This document shows positions 44,478-54,089 of a stretch of DNA of 64,000 bases, piece after piece (within the stretch, counting starts at the first letter, position 1; each line of letters opens with the position of its first letter). Below the pieces are notes generated by a model. The model saw only the letters and a list, made by a program, of their open reading frames with translations, was not told where the DNA came from and did no database searches. This DNA comes from Longilinea arvoryzae (lineage in GTDB: Bacteria; Chloroflexota; Anaerolineae; Anaerolineales; Anaerolineaceae): positions 1,665,779 through 1,729,778 of the forward strand of contig NZ_DF967972.1 in the NCBI RefSeq assembly GCF_001050235.1, written 5' to 3'. A program made the translations under genes and the position numbers.

Positions 44478-44517
44478 ACGGGCCTGCCAGAAAGATCCTG
44501 GCAGGCCCGTAATTTTT
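44478..44517 (+). terminator. Intrinsic terminator of the molbindin gene
   Basis: Perfect 13-bp stem (ACGGGCCTGCCAG with its complement, 44478-44490 and 44498-44510), 7-base loop, then AATTTTT. Confidence 0.92.
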
Positions 44518-44520
44518 ATT

Positions 44521-44558
44521 GCGCGATGAGCCGGAAACCGGAATCCAACTCATCGCGC
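44521..44558. other. Unexplained compound hairpin
   Basis: A perfect 10-bp outer stem (GCGCGATGAG, 44521-44530, with 44549-44558) encloses a small CCGG-AAA-CCGG hairpin (44531-44541). It lies three bases after the molbindin terminator and has no T-run. Confidence 0.5.
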
Positions 44559-44710
44559 CAGAGGAGAGATGTCGTCAATTGGAACAAGGATACCATTTCC
44601 ATCCGGCCGTTGCTTGACGCTGCAGTGACGATATCCCTACGCTCGCCCTACCGTTTCTCATTCGGGGTTAAAATAGAAAGAGCGTGTAAATCCTTTCCTC
44701 CGGAGTCAGC

Positions 44711-45478
44711 ATGGAAGCAAACCCCATCGAACCCAGATCGGACACCCCCCGGCGCCGAACCAACGCCTGGGATCTTGTGATTTACCTGGTGTGCGGTTTC
44801 GGCCTGTTTACGGCCGCTGGGATTGTCGTCGGTTATTTCTGGGGCAGCCAGACCAATAGCCTGTTGTACAGCGTAATGGTTTTCGCGTTCAACCTGGTTT
44901 TCTTCGGAGGGACCGCATTGGTGATGGGGGTTGGGCGCGGAAAATTCAGCCTGGAGGAGATTGGCCTGTGCCCGCCGCGCTGGAAATGGTCCTGGCTGGG
45001 GCTGGCGGTGGCCCTGGTGGTGTTGCTGCTGCCGGTCCGGGCCGGGCTGGGAGTGCTGGTGGAATACCTGCTGCGCGGCAATCTGGACAGCCTCATGCTC
45101 CGCTCGCAGCTCGTGCAGCCGGTGGGCGCCGATTGGCTTTCCTTTGGCGTGACGCTGCTGTTCGTGGGCATTCTGGTGCCATTTTCGGAAGAATTATTCT
45201 TCCGGGGCGCGATCTATTCCTGGCTGCGCGACCGTTCGCCGGTGTGGGTTTCGGTGTTGATCAGCGCGGCTTTGTTTGGGCTGGGGCACGCCGATTCATT
45301 GGGCGTGGTGGCGTCCAGCTTCGTGATCGGCGTGGTGAACGCGCTGGTTTTCGAGAAGACGCGCTCCATCTGGGTGCCGGTGGTCATTCACGCCGCCAAC
45401 AACAGCCTGGCCATCATCCTGGTCTATCTGGCCTCGGCGCTGGTGAAATTGATGCCGGGACTGGCTTTTCTACATTAG
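44711..45478 (+). CDS. CPBP-family intramembrane metalloprotease
   Basis: 255 residues, about eight membrane helices. The catalytic motifs are intact: 'S-E-E-L-F-F-R-G' (about 159-166), 'F-G-L-G-H' (about 194-198) and 'H-A-A-N-N' near residue 227. These Glu/His residues bind zinc in CAAX-type and Abi-type proteases that cleave substrates inside the membrane. Substrate unknown; CPBP members act in protein processing or bacteriocin immunity. GGAG six bases before the ATG. Single-gene unit. Confidence 0.85.
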   Translation: MEANPIEPRSDTPRRRTNAWDLVIYLVCGFGLFTAAGIVVGYFWGSQTNSLLYSVMVFAFNLVFFGGTALVMGVGRGKFSLEEIGLCPPRWKWSWLGLAVALVVLLLPVRAGLGVLVEYLLRGNLDSLMLRSQLVQPVGADWLSFGVTLLFVGILVPFSEELFFRGAIYSWLRDRSPVWVSVLISAALFGLGHADSLGVVASSFVIGVVNALVFEKTRSIWVPVVIHAANNSLAIILVYLASALVKLMPGLAFLH

Positions 45479-45494
45479 CGGTTATTTCGAAACT

Positions 45495-46583
45495 CTATTT
45501 TAAATTCCAGAGGCGTACCTGGCCGTCTGAACCGGCGGTGGCCAGGCGGCTGCCGTCCGGCGAGTAGGCCAGCGCGGTCACGGCATCGTCGGACGCGTGG
45601 AAGGATTGCAGCACTTGCCCGTTGGAAGGATTCAGCAGGAGCACGTCGCCCCCGATGCCGGCGGCCAGGGTTGCGCCGTCCGGTGAAAAGGCCAGGGCGC
45701 TGGCGAATTTCGACTGCGGATATACCCCAATTTGAGCCCCGCTCTGCGGATTCCACATATGGATCAGGGGGACGAACTGGCCATTGAGCGTCCCGCCGGC
45801 CGCGGTGGCCAGCCGGCCGTCATCCGGGCTGATCGCAAAGGCTGAGATGAAATCTTCGTGGCCAATTTCGGCCGCCAGTTTGCCGGAGGCGATGTCCATC
45901 TCCTGAATGGTGCCGCGCGCGTACCAGACGAGCTTCCTGCCGGAAGGGCTGAAATCGGCCGCATAGATCGGCGCGGCCGTGACGAAACCGCTCAGCGTGA
46001 CGCCCCTCTGCCCGCTGGCGACGTCCCACAATGTGTAGGCCATCTGATCCATCGAATCCACAGCCAGCCAGCGGCCGTCCGGTGAGAAGACCGCGCGTTG
46101 GAACGCGCCGCCGGGTTGGATGGTCAGCGGCGTCTGGTCGCTGTCGACATCGTCCAGTTCGATGGTCTGGCCGTCGGGCGTGAATGCCAGGGTCTTCCCA
46201 TCCAGGGAGAAATCCAATACGCGGGCCGGCGATGCAATGGCGCGTTCGAGAATGGGCTGGAGGGTTTCGGCATCCAGCAGGGTCAGACCGGCTTCACCCA
46301 GAACGGCCAGGCGCGCGCCGTCCGCAGACCAGATCAGGCGGGATGGGTAAGTGACAGCGAACTCTTTGAGCAATTGGGGAGCGGCGGCGGATGCCTGGGC
46401 GGCGGTCGGTTCGAGCCGGGTGGCGGTTGGGATGGATGTGGGAATCGCGGTGTCTGGAGCGGATGGCGTATTCAGTTCGCCGGGAGCTGGAACGGGCTGG
46501 CAGGCGGCCAATGCAAAAACGAACGAGAGCAGCACCCATAAGAAAGATCGCAACCCGTGAGGGGGAAGAGCGTTTGTTCGCAT
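45495..46583 (-). CDS. WD40-repeat beta-propeller lipoprotein
   Basis: 362 residues. Lipobox L-A-A-C (Cys28), Pro/Thr/Ala-rich linker (about 30-70), then seven WD-like repeats of about 40 residues, each with an 'F-S-P-D-G' type turn and a strand ending in a W-D/W-N dipeptide (best seen in 'V-R-L-W-N-L'). Seven repeats close one propeller. It would be an extracellular, lipid-anchored protein-binding scaffold. AAAGGAG precedes the ATG. Partners unknown. Convergent with the CPBP gene, only 16 bases apart. Confidence 0.85.
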   Translation of the reverse strand: MRTNALPPHGLRSFLWVLLSFVFALAACQPVPAPGELNTPSAPDTAIPTSIPTATRLEPTAAQASAAAPQLLKEFAVTYPSRLIWSADGARLAVLGEAGLTLLDAETLQPILERAIASPARVLDFSLDGKTLAFTPDGQTIELDDVDSDQTPLTIQPGGAFQRAVFSPDGRWLAVDSMDQMAYTLWDVASGQRGVTLSGFVTAAPIYAADFSPSGRKLVWYARGTIQEMDIASGKLAAEIGHEDFISAFAISPDDGRLATAAGGTLNGQFVPLIHMWNPQSGAQIGVYPQSKFASALAFSPDGATLAAGIGGDVLLLNPSNGQVLQSFHASDDAVTALAYSPDGSRLATAGSDGQVRLWNLK

Positions 46584-46722
46584 GATAAATCTCCTTTGAT
46601 TTGAGTCAGACGCTGCCAGGATACGCCGGATTGGAAAAGCGAAGCCGGGCTCCGTGGTATACTAACCCTGGCAGTAATCTACCTATGGACGCTGCCCGAT
46701 CTCATTTTGATCCACTCGATTC

Positions 46723-47667
46723 ATGAAACTCCTCATTCAGATTCCCTGTTATAACGAAGCCGAAACCCTGCCGCACACGCTGAGTCTGCTGCCGCGCCAA
46801 ATCGAGGGCGTGGACAGCGTGGAAGTGTTGGTGATCGACGACGGCAGCAGCGACGCGACCGTCGAGGCCGCCCGAGCCGCCGGCGCCGAGCATGTCATTT
46901 CGCTGCCGCATCACAGCGGGCTGGCGCTGGCTTTTTCGGCCGGGCTGGATGCCTGCCTGCGCCTGGGCGCCGATGTGATCGTCAACACCGATGCGGACGG
47001 CCAGTACGAAGCGGCCGATATCGCCAAATTGGTGGCGCCCATCCTGCGCGGCGAGGCCGAACTGGTGGTGGGCGACCGCGGCGTGCTGACCAACACCTGG
47101 TTTTCACCGCTCAAGCGGCGCCTGCAGGCTTGGGGCAGCCGGGTGGTCTCGCGCGCGGCCGGGTTGGACATCCCGGACGCGACCAGCGGTTTTCGAGCCC
47201 TGACCCGCCACCAGGCCATGCGCACCCTGGTGCTGAGCGAATATTCCTACACGCTCGAGACGCTCATCCAAGCCGGCAACCAGCATGCCCGGATCCTCTC
47301 GGTGCCGGTGAAGACCCACCCGCCCCAGCGCCCCTCGCGCCTGATGCACGGGGTGCGGGATTATCTGATGAATTCGAGCGTGACCATCGTGCGTTCGTAT
47401 ACCATGTACCGTCCCCTGCGCGTGTTTACGTACATCGGCGGGGTGCTCTTCCTGATCGGCGCGATTCTGATCATCCGCTTCCTGGTGTTCTTCTTCCAGG
47501 GCAACGGCAGCGGTCACGTGCAGTCGCTGATCGTCGCGGCGGTGCTGCTGATCAGCGGCTTCCAGACCTGGCTGAACGGTCTGCTGGCAGATTTGATCAG
47601 TAAGAATCGGAAGATAATGGAAGAGATTTTGTATCGTATGAAAAGAGAAGAAAAGGTTGATGAATAA
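46723..47667 (+). CDS. Family 2 glycosyltransferase with C-terminal membrane helices
   Basis: 314 residues. GT2 catalytic domain (about 1-225): '[10 protein letters not shown]', 'V-I-D-D-G-S-S-D' and 'N-T-D-A-D-G-Q-Y' (the metal-binding D-x-D), as in dolichol/undecaprenyl-phosphate sugar synthases. Two membrane helices follow (about 228-250 and 262-285). It probably loads a sugar on a lipid carrier. The last 20 or so codons become A-rich, leading into the AT-rich island. Overlaps the next start by one base (TAATG). Confidence 0.87.
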   Translation: MKLLIQIPCYNEAETLPHTLSLLPRQIEGVDSVEVLVIDDGSSDATVEAARAAGAEHVISLPHHSGLALAFSAGLDACLRLGADVIVNTDADGQYEAADIAKLVAPILRGEAELVVGDRGVLTNTWFSPLKRRLQAWGSRVVSRAAGLDIPDATSGFRALTRHQAMRTLVLSEYSYTLETLIQAGNQHARILSVPVKTHPPQRPSRLMHGVRDYLMNSSVTIVRSYTMYRPLRVFTYIGGVLFLIGAILIIRFLVFFFQGNGSGHVQSLIVAAVLLISGFQTWLNGLLADLISKNRKIMEEILYRMKREEKVDE

Positions 47668-49556
47668 TGCGGATTGCTATCCTGACAAGTTCTTATCCCC
47701 GCTATCCTGGAGATGGAACTGCACCATTCATCAAATCCTTTGCTGAAAATTACGCAAAATTAGGACATTTAGTATATGTAATAGTGCCCTACGATCCAGC
47801 TGTTAATGGTGACAATGATCTTGAAAATGTCCAGGTCATTCGCTATCGATATATCTGGCCGAATTCCCTAAGCTTGATGGGACATGCTCAATCTCTAAAA
47901 GGTGATGCGCGGCTTTCAGCATTATCATTTCTTCTTTTACCCTTTTTTCTATTTTTTGGAATCATAGCCTTATATCGCGTTTGCCGCGAAAAGAAGATCG
48001 ATGTTATCCATGCGAATTGGGTTCTACCTAATGGCCCAATTGCACTCGTTGTTTCAAGGTTATTAAAGATTCCGTACGTGTTGAGTTTACATGGCTCGGA
48101 TATCTATGTTAGCCAGAAAAATCCCGCCTTTTCAAGGGTTTCCCGGAGTGTATTCGATGGCGCGAGTTCAGTTACAGCCTGCAGTCGGGAACTTAAGGAG
48201 GCTGCAGTAAGGCTTGGTTCAAATGAGGAAAAAACATACTTGCTCGCCTGGGGAGCAGATCCGGAGAAATTTTCACCAAGTAACTATTCAATCGATCTCA
48301 GAAACAAGTTCGGTATCGCCGAGTCTGAAATCCTGGTAATTGCAGTAGGTCGTCTGGTGTATAAAAAAGGATTTAATATACTCATCTCGGCCTGGAAAAA
48401 AGTGTATGAACAATTTCCAACCTCTCGATTGATAATTGGTGGGGGAGGCCCACTTCAAGAGGCATTGGAGCAAAAAGCGAAAGAGCTGCATATCGATGGT
48501 TCTATCTTTTTTTCTGGGCGGATCAATTGGCAAGAAATGCCTACTTACCTTGCATCGGCGGATATTTTTGTTTTGCCTTCGGTGAAAGATGAACACGGGA
48601 ATATGGATGGATTGCCAACCGTTTTGTTGGAAGCGATGAGCAGCGGAACTGCGTGCATAGCAAGTGAGATCGGTGGAGTGCCATTAGTTATAGAAGATGG
48701 AAAGAATGGCATCCTGGTTCAAGAAAAATCTTCCGATCAGCTATCCGATAGTTTGATAAATGTTATTAAAAATGATCCCCTACGTCAGGAGTTGAAAGAC
48801 TCGGCCCGGAATTCCATACTCTTGGAACATAATTGGCTGAATGTGGCGAGAAAATTGGTTGGTTTGTTTTCATCAGCAATTGAAAAGAATAAATCTACTC
48901 GCAGACCCAAGAGATTGGGTGTTTTGTATCGAAAAAAATATATCGAACTCTATCTCAAGAAAAAACCTCCATTGAACACGCGAAATGTACTTGATGTGGG
49001 CTGTTTTGATGGTGATTCAGTTTCTTTCTTAGGTATCCAAAATCATATCGCTGTGGATCTTGATCCTGAACCAATCCATTCGAATATTCATTATGTAAAG
49101 GCCGATGGCTGTAATTTACCTTTCTCGAAAGGAAGCTTTGATACTGTTTTTGCGCTGGATGTGATCGAACATATTCAAAATGACCGCCAATTTACTGGGC
49201 AATTGAAGGACGCATTGGCACCAGGTGGACGCCTGATCCTGACGACACCGAGTGAAAAAATTCGGCTTTATCCATGGTTTCTGACAAAGTGGATCAGTCA
49301 TAAATGGGGACATGACCTTAGAATGGGATATACTCGCGATCAGTTAGTTGAGTATTTTTCAGGTGAAGGATTCGCTGTTCAAATTCAACCCTGGAGTGCC
49401 AAACAATATCGAATTTGGTACTTATTCGCTCGATTCTTGCTTCAAATATTTCCGACAAGGATAATGAAATGGGTTGAAAATATGGCTGAGAAAGATAGTC
49501 AGAATCAGGACAGCGAGAATGGCTTTTGGATAGTAGAAGCAACAAGGGAGAATTAA
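47667..49556 (+). CDS. Fused GT4 glycosyltransferase and SAM-dependent methyltransferase
   Basis: 629 residues. Residues 1-400 are a GT-B fold GT4 enzyme: an N-terminal 'S-Y-P-R-Y-P-G-D-G-T' loop, 'H-G-S-D-I-Y' and the C-terminal donor site 'P-S-V-K-D-E-H-G-N-M-D-G-L-P-T-V-L-L-E-A' with the E-x7-E-type pattern. After a basic linker, residues about 435-629 are a class I methyltransferase with motif I 'V-L-D-V-G-C-F-D-G-D', 'D-L-D' and 'F-A-L-D-V-I-E-H'. Motif I has Phe-Asp where Gly-x-Gly is usual. One polypeptide would add and methylate a sugar in a surface glycan. First full gene in the AT-rich island. Confidence 0.85.
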   Translation: MRIAILTSSYPRYPGDGTAPFIKSFAENYAKLGHLVYVIVPYDPAVNGDNDLENVQVIRYRYIWPNSLSLMGHAQSLKGDARLSALSFLLLPFFLFFGIIALYRVCREKKIDVIHANWVLPNGPIALVVSRLLKIPYVLSLHGSDIYVSQKNPAFSRVSRSVFDGASSVTACSRELKEAAVRLGSNEEKTYLLAWGADPEKFSPSNYSIDLRNKFGIAESEILVIAVGRLVYKKGFNILISAWKKVYEQFPTSRLIIGGGGPLQEALEQKAKELHIDGSIFFSGRINWQEMPTYLASADIFVLPSVKDEHGNMDGLPTVLLEAMSSGTACIASEIGGVPLVIEDGKNGILVQEKSSDQLSDSLINVIKNDPLRQELKDSARNSILLEHNWLNVARKLVGLFSSAIEKNKSTRRPKRLGVLYRKKYIELYLKKKPPLNTRNVLDVGCFDGDSVSFLGIQNHIAVDLDPEPIHSNIHYVKADGCNLPFSKGSFDTVFALDVIEHIQNDRQFTGQLKDALAPGGRLILTTPSEKIRLYPWFLTKWISHKWGHDLRMGYTRDQLVEYFSGEGFAVQIQPWSAKQYRIWYLFARFLLQIFPTRIMKWVENMAEKDSQNQDSENGFWIVEATREN

Positions 49557-49557
49557 T

Positions 49558-50340
49558 GTGTTCGATAAAAATACGGATCGCGATTGGAAGAAGATAGGTG
49601 AAACTGATCCATATTTTGGCGTTTTAACGTTTGATCAATATAAGAATTCATCATTAACACAGGAGTCTATTAAGGACTTCTTTCGAACTGGTGAATCTTA
49701 TGCTAATGAGATTTTAGCCATCATCCGTGAGAAAATCGATCCTACTTTTGCCCCCCAAAACGCGGTAGATTTTGGGTGTGGGGTGGGAAGGGTTTTAATT
49801 CCATTAAGTCGACATGTTAAAACAATTACTGGTATTGATGTTTCTGAAGGGATGTTGAAAGAAGCAGCTAAGAACTGCAAAAAATATAATATAGATAATT
49901 GTGAATTGGTACATAGTGATGGCTCGTCGATTGGAGTTACAAAAAAATTTGATTTTATTCATTCATTTATTGTTTTTCAACATATCCCTGTAAATCGCGG
50001 AATCAATTTATTTTCTGAATTAGTAGATCATTTAGAGATGGACGGGGTTGGCGTAATCCATTTTACTTATTATCGTAAAGCATCATCGTTCAAGAATTTT
50101 CTTTATCGTCTAATAAAGCGATCAAATATATTATCTGGAATTTGGAATATTTACAAAGGGAATGCGGCTTCATCACCAATTTTGCAAATGAACATGTATG
50201 ATGTAAACCAAATATTATACATTTTACAAAATCATGATTGTCATAATATTCACATTAGGCTTACTAATCATGGGGATATCTATTTTGGAATAATAGTATT
50301 TTTTCAAAAAAAGCATGAGATCATAAATGGGGTATCGTAA
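49558..50340 (+). CDS. SAM-dependent methyltransferase
   Basis: 260 residues from a GTG start eight bases after AGGGAG. Motif I is 'A-V-D-F-G-C-G-V-G-R-V-L' (about 62-73), motif II 'I-T-G-I-D-V-S-E-G-M', and 'D-F-I-H-S-F-I-V-F-Q-H-I' is the motif IV region. Class I fold, small-molecule or sugar substrate. Very AT-rich. One base after the preceding stop, so translated from the same message. Confidence 0.82.
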   Translation: MFDKNTDRDWKKIGETDPYFGVLTFDQYKNSSLTQESIKDFFRTGESYANEILAIIREKIDPTFAPQNAVDFGCGVGRVLIPLSRHVKTITGIDVSEGMLKEAAKNCKKYNIDNCELVHSDGSSIGVTKKFDFIHSFIVFQHIPVNRGINLFSELVDHLEMDGVGVIHFTYYRKASSFKNFLYRLIKRSNILSGIWNIYKGNAASSPILQMNMYDVNQILYILQNHDCHNIHIRLTNHGDIYFGIIVFFQKKHEIINGVS

Positions 50341-50378
50341 ATGATTAATATTAATTCTGCTTTTAAAGTGAAGATACT

Positions 50379-51491
50379 ATGAAAATCCTAATTGAAGCTA
50401 TTGGTATAGAAAAACCAGGTGGTGGCCGTTCTGCTACGGTCAATTTATTGGAGAACATATTTTTGCTTGATAGTGAGAATATTTATACGGTGATTCTTAG
50501 CCAGCATGAGAATTTCCTTGATCGTTTTGCAAATGTACATCAGGTTATAGTTCCATTTCACAATCGCTTTCTTGCCAGAATTTGGGCGCAGATGGTAATA
50601 CCGATTCGTTTTAAAAATATCGATATTATTCACTTTACAAAGAATCTTAGTGTTTTCGGTATTAAGGTTCCACAAATTATTACAATTCATGATTTAACAA
50701 CAATAATCTTCCCACAATTTTTTCCTTGGTTAGATGTTTTCTATTGGAAGACAATAGAAAAATTTTCTGTTCAAAGAGCAGACCTAATAATAGCTGTATC
50801 AAGAAATACCGCAAATGATATAGTTAAATACTATGGAATTGAACCCAGAAAAGTAAAAGTAATTTATCATGGAAGGTCAAGCATTTTTTCCCCTGCTTCA
50901 GCCGATGAGATTGCCAATATTCATAAGAAATATGATCTGCCAGAAAAATACTTGATTACAGTTGGTCGTATTGATTTAAAAAAGAATCTAACTAACCTTG
51001 TTAAAGCTTTCTCAATCATACAAAACCAGATAGACCCGAATCTGAAACTTGTATTGGTTGGAGAAATTTATAAAAAGTGTGAAGACAAGAATTTGACCCC
51101 TACAATTCAAGATATGGGCTTAATGGATAAAGTGATTTTTGCTGGGCGTGTACCTGATGCGGATCTGCCAAGTTTATACTCTGGGGCAATTGCTTGTGCA
51201 TTCCCATCTCTCCATGAGGGTTTTGGCCTGGTAGGATTGGAAGCCATGGCTTGCGGAGTGCCAATTATTACGCATAATTCCAGTGCAATCGTTGAGGTAG
51301 TAGGAGCCGCTGGAGTAAAAGTAGATGCAACAAATGTTGATGAATTAGCAGATGCCTTAACACGGGTAATTAATGACGAATCTCTTCGAGTGCAAATGAA
51401 ATTATCCGGTCTAGAAAGATCAAAGGAATTCGATTGGAAAATAACTGCACGAATGACAATAGAATCTTACCAGCAGGTAAATACTCAATGA
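50379..51491 (+). CDS. Family 4 glycosyltransferase
   Basis: 370 residues, GT-B fold. 'E-K-P-G-G-G-R-S-A-T' forms the N-terminal acceptor loop, 'T-I-H-D-L-T' the linker, and 'F-P-S-L-H-E-G-F-G-L-V-G-L-E-A-M-A' the nucleotide-sugar site with the two conserved glutamates. Resembles mannosyltransferases of O-antigen or exopolysaccharide loci. AT-rich. The stop overlaps the next start by ATGA. Confidence 0.88.
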   Translation: MKILIEAIGIEKPGGGRSATVNLLENIFLLDSENIYTVILSQHENFLDRFANVHQVIVPFHNRFLARIWAQMVIPIRFKNIDIIHFTKNLSVFGIKVPQIITIHDLTTIIFPQFFPWLDVFYWKTIEKFSVQRADLIIAVSRNTANDIVKYYGIEPRKVKVIYHGRSSIFSPASADEIANIHKKYDLPEKYLITVGRIDLKKNLTNLVKAFSIIQNQIDPNLKLVLVGEIYKKCEDKNLTPTIQDMGLMDKVIFAGRVPDADLPSLYSGAIACAFPSLHEGFGLVGLEAMACGVPIITHNSSAIVEVVGAAGVKVDATNVDELADALTRVINDESLRVQMKLSGLERSKEFDWKITARMTIESYQQVNTQ

Positions 51492-52441
51492 ATATTAAAA
51501 CGTTAATAAAAATAATAAATACCAAATGGTTAAAATTTGCATTACAGATAATTATTTTTTTGTTTTGCGGTTGGTATATTTGGAAAAATTTACAACAACT
51601 CGACTTCGGATCATTAAGTATTAATTATTGGTGGATGATATTGTCCTTACTAATTACAATGATTGGTACTTTCCTTGGGGCAGTATCCTGGCTATTAACT
51701 CTTCTATCTTTTGGCCAAAAACTAACTTTTTCAAAAATTTGCGATATCCAATTTAAATCATCATTAGCAAAATATATACCAGGATACGGCTGGCAATTGG
51801 TAGGGAAAGGTTATATGTCTATTAATGCTGGAATTCCCGCATCAATAACAGGGATTTCCATTATTTTTGAATATATCGAGATATTTATTACCGGTGTATT
51901 TTTAATGGCCTTTTTTTATCCCCATGGAATAGACTTCCAAATCCCAATAATTCGTTCGATCTCCAATAATATCCACTTGTTACAAATAGTCTCAATTTTT
52001 CTGCTAGTTTGTGCTCCAATAATATTAATTCGTTTTTTGAAAATGCTTTACCAAAAGGAGCAGAAGATTGATTTTGAATGGAAATGGACTATATTACTGG
52101 TCGGATTGATGGTTATGACTTGGATTATAAACAGCTTTGGCTTTTATCAAATGTTTTTTGCCATTAGCGTTTATAAAAAGATGAGTTTTCAGCTGACCAT
52201 TTTTTTCCTCACGCTAACCTTTTTAATAGGGTTAATCATAATTGTAGTTCCTGGAAGTATTGGTGTTCGCGAAGCCATATTTATTTTTTTGCTTTCTCCA
52301 TTTATTGGCGTAAGTCAGGCAGGCCTGATCGCAATTTTTTATCGAATAATAACAATTGCAAGTGAAGTCCTAGTTCTCTTCTTATCAAACATATGGCAGC
52401 ATTTTCATAAAAATATTCTACTAACCGAGAATAATTCTTAA
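51488..52441 (+). CDS. Flippase-like membrane protein (LPG_synthase_TM/UPF0104 family)
   Basis: 317 residues, starting at the ATG overlapping the previous stop. About eight membrane helices. The family motif 'V-P-G-S-I-G-V-R-E-A' (about 258-267) is exact. Related proteins form the membrane half of lysylphosphatidylglycerol synthases or act as lipid/glycolipid flippases. Next to glycosyltransferases it may move or protect a lipid-linked glycan. AT-rich. Confidence 0.8.
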   Translation: MNIKTLIKIINTKWLKFALQIIIFLFCGWYIWKNLQQLDFGSLSINYWWMILSLLITMIGTFLGAVSWLLTLLSFGQKLTFSKICDIQFKSSLAKYIPGYGWQLVGKGYMSINAGIPASITGISIIFEYIEIFITGVFLMAFFYPHGIDFQIPIIRSISNNIHLLQIVSIFLLVCAPIILIRFLKMLYQKEQKIDFEWKWTILLVGLMVMTWIINSFGFYQMFFAISVYKKMSFQLTIFFLTLTFLIGLIIIVVPGSIGVREAIFIFLLSPFIGVSQAGLIAIFYRIITIASEVLVLFLSNIWQHFHKNILLTENNS

Positions 52442-52501
52442 GTGGTATTGCGGTGGATTATTAATGGAGTAGAGTAAGTAAATACCAATAAGGAGAGAGT
52501 C

Positions 52502-53956
52502 ATGAAAAAGATTAACATCCTAATCATAATCGTAATGCTCGCTGCATTTGTGGTCGTAAAACCTGTCGAAGCGCAAGGGCCTACCGGAAGTTGGGTCTCC
52601 GGTATTACTTGCCAAAACCTTACGAGCGACATTGCAGAAGTAACCTTTGATTTCTATCAAGAAGGCGAAAGTTCACCTGCCTTGTCATATCCTGACTCGA
52701 TTCCCGCTAATGGGACTTTAAAATATTTCACTGCAAGCACGCCAGCCGGTCTACCTACAAGCTTTTTTGGTTCCGCAACTGTCAGTTCGTCGGCGGCTTT
52801 ATCTTGCAGCGTTAACACACAATCTACCGGGACGGGTACTACTTCAAATCCATATCGTATTGGCACCAGTTCTGGCTTCAATGATACTCAGGTGGCAAAC
52901 ACCATGTATGTTCCTCAGATTACGAAAGCTTCAACATGGGGAACTTACATGGCTATTCAAAATGCTACGTCATCAGCTGTCGACATTCAAATTCAATACT
53001 TTGATCGCACAACTGGGAATGAAATTGCCGCAGCATTGGAAACTCATAACATTCCTGCCAATAGTAACTTAGTCGTGTATCCTGGTGAAAATGCTAACTT
53101 GCCAGCAACCTTTTATGGTTCTGCAAAAATTACTGCAGGAAGTTCCATAGGAGTTATTGTTAGTTTCTATAACGCCGGAACAGATTACACGACTGCCCAA
53201 TTCCAAAGTTATAATGCTTTTGCAAGCGGCACTAAGATTTTGTATGCTCCACGTGTCGTTCGTAAGTATTATGGATACAATTCTGGTATTTCGGTTCAAA
53301 ATATCAGTACTGTTCCAACAACTTTGACTGTAGATCTGTCATTCGCAAATGGTCAAACCATAAGCTATACAACTCCGACTATTCAGCCAAATGCATCATA
53401 CATCGCGTATACTGCCAGTATTCCAGAACTTGCAGAGGTGGATACGTATCAGATGGCACAACGCTACGCCTCTTTGAAAGTAACTGCAGATGCTGAAGGC
53501 GCAGAAATAGTCGGTATCACAAACATCGATAACCGTGGTTTATCGGCCGATAATAATGGAGTTGCTGTGCCAATGGAAAACATTGGTAAGGGTGCATCCG
53601 TGAATATGGCGTTGGATGGGACAGCTACAAATACTTTGTTCTTTACACAGGTTGCAAAGAAGGCATCTGGTTTCTCTGGCGGTATTGTTATCGTCAATAC
53701 CACTAGTTCGCCAGCGACATGTGATATTTCCTTCGCCGGCCAACCAGATTCTGCAACCTATAACGATGCCCCATTACCAGCCAATGGACAAATTTCGCTG
53801 TATCTGGGAACTTATGCGAATCTACCTAATGGCTTCAACGCTAGCGTAAAGGCTATTTGCACCGAGAATGTCTTCGGAACTTACAACTTCTCAATTGAAG
53901 CTGGAGTAGGGAAGTACGGTGATAGCTATATTGAAGCGAATGCATTAAACCAGTAA
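52502..53956 (+). CDS. Secreted surface protein with four similar beta domains
   Basis: 484 residues, with AAGGAGAGAG before the ATG. Sec signal peptide ending 'V-E-A-Q' (cleavage near residue 25), no lipobox and no C-terminal anchor. The mature part consists of about four repeats of 100-115 residues (near 28-115, 132-235, 240-350 and 370-475). Each starts with 'Y-V/A-P-Q/R' or similar, then a 'G-x-x-x-x-I-Q-N-x-x-S' strand pair, and a turn 'P-A-N-G/S'. The domain is Ser/Thr/Asn-rich, typical of cell-surface or matrix proteins, possibly glycosylated. No family recognised. It lies in the polysaccharide island and ends at a strong terminator. Confidence 0.75.
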   Translation: MKKINILIIIVMLAAFVVVKPVEAQGPTGSWVSGITCQNLTSDIAEVTFDFYQEGESSPALSYPDSIPANGTLKYFTASTPAGLPTSFFGSATVSSSAALSCSVNTQSTGTGTTSNPYRIGTSSGFNDTQVANTMYVPQITKASTWGTYMAIQNATSSAVDIQIQYFDRTTGNEIAAALETHNIPANSNLVVYPGENANLPATFYGSAKITAGSSIGVIVSFYNAGTDYTTAQFQSYNAFASGTKILYAPRVVRKYYGYNSGISVQNISTVPTTLTVDLSFANGQTISYTTPTIQPNASYIAYTASIPELAEVDTYQMAQRYASLKVTADAEGAEIVGITNIDNRGLSADNNGVAVPMENIGKGASVNMALDGTATNTLFFTQVAKKASGFSGGIVIVNTTSSPATCDISFAGQPDSATYNDAPLPANGQISLYLGTYANLPNGFNASVKAICTENVFGTYNFSIEAGVGKYGDSYIEANALNQ

Positions 53957-54018
53957 TTGTGGATCTGGATGGCTTTGATAATCCAGATTTTTAAGCGATT
54001 CGCAATTTAGTTTAGAAA

Positions 54019-54054
54019 TAACAGGAGCTATTCAAAAATAGCTCCTGTTATTTT
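54019..54054 (+). terminator. Intrinsic terminator of the surface protein gene
   Basis: 13-bp perfect stem (TAACAGGAGCTAT with its complement, 54019-54031 and 54038-54050), 6-base loop TCAAAA, then TTTT. Because the outer pairs are A/T it may also serve the minus-strand methyltransferase gene that converges on it. Confidence 0.92.
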
Positions 54055-54089
54055 GTGTTTCTTCTATGTAGTAATAATAATATTGTGAA

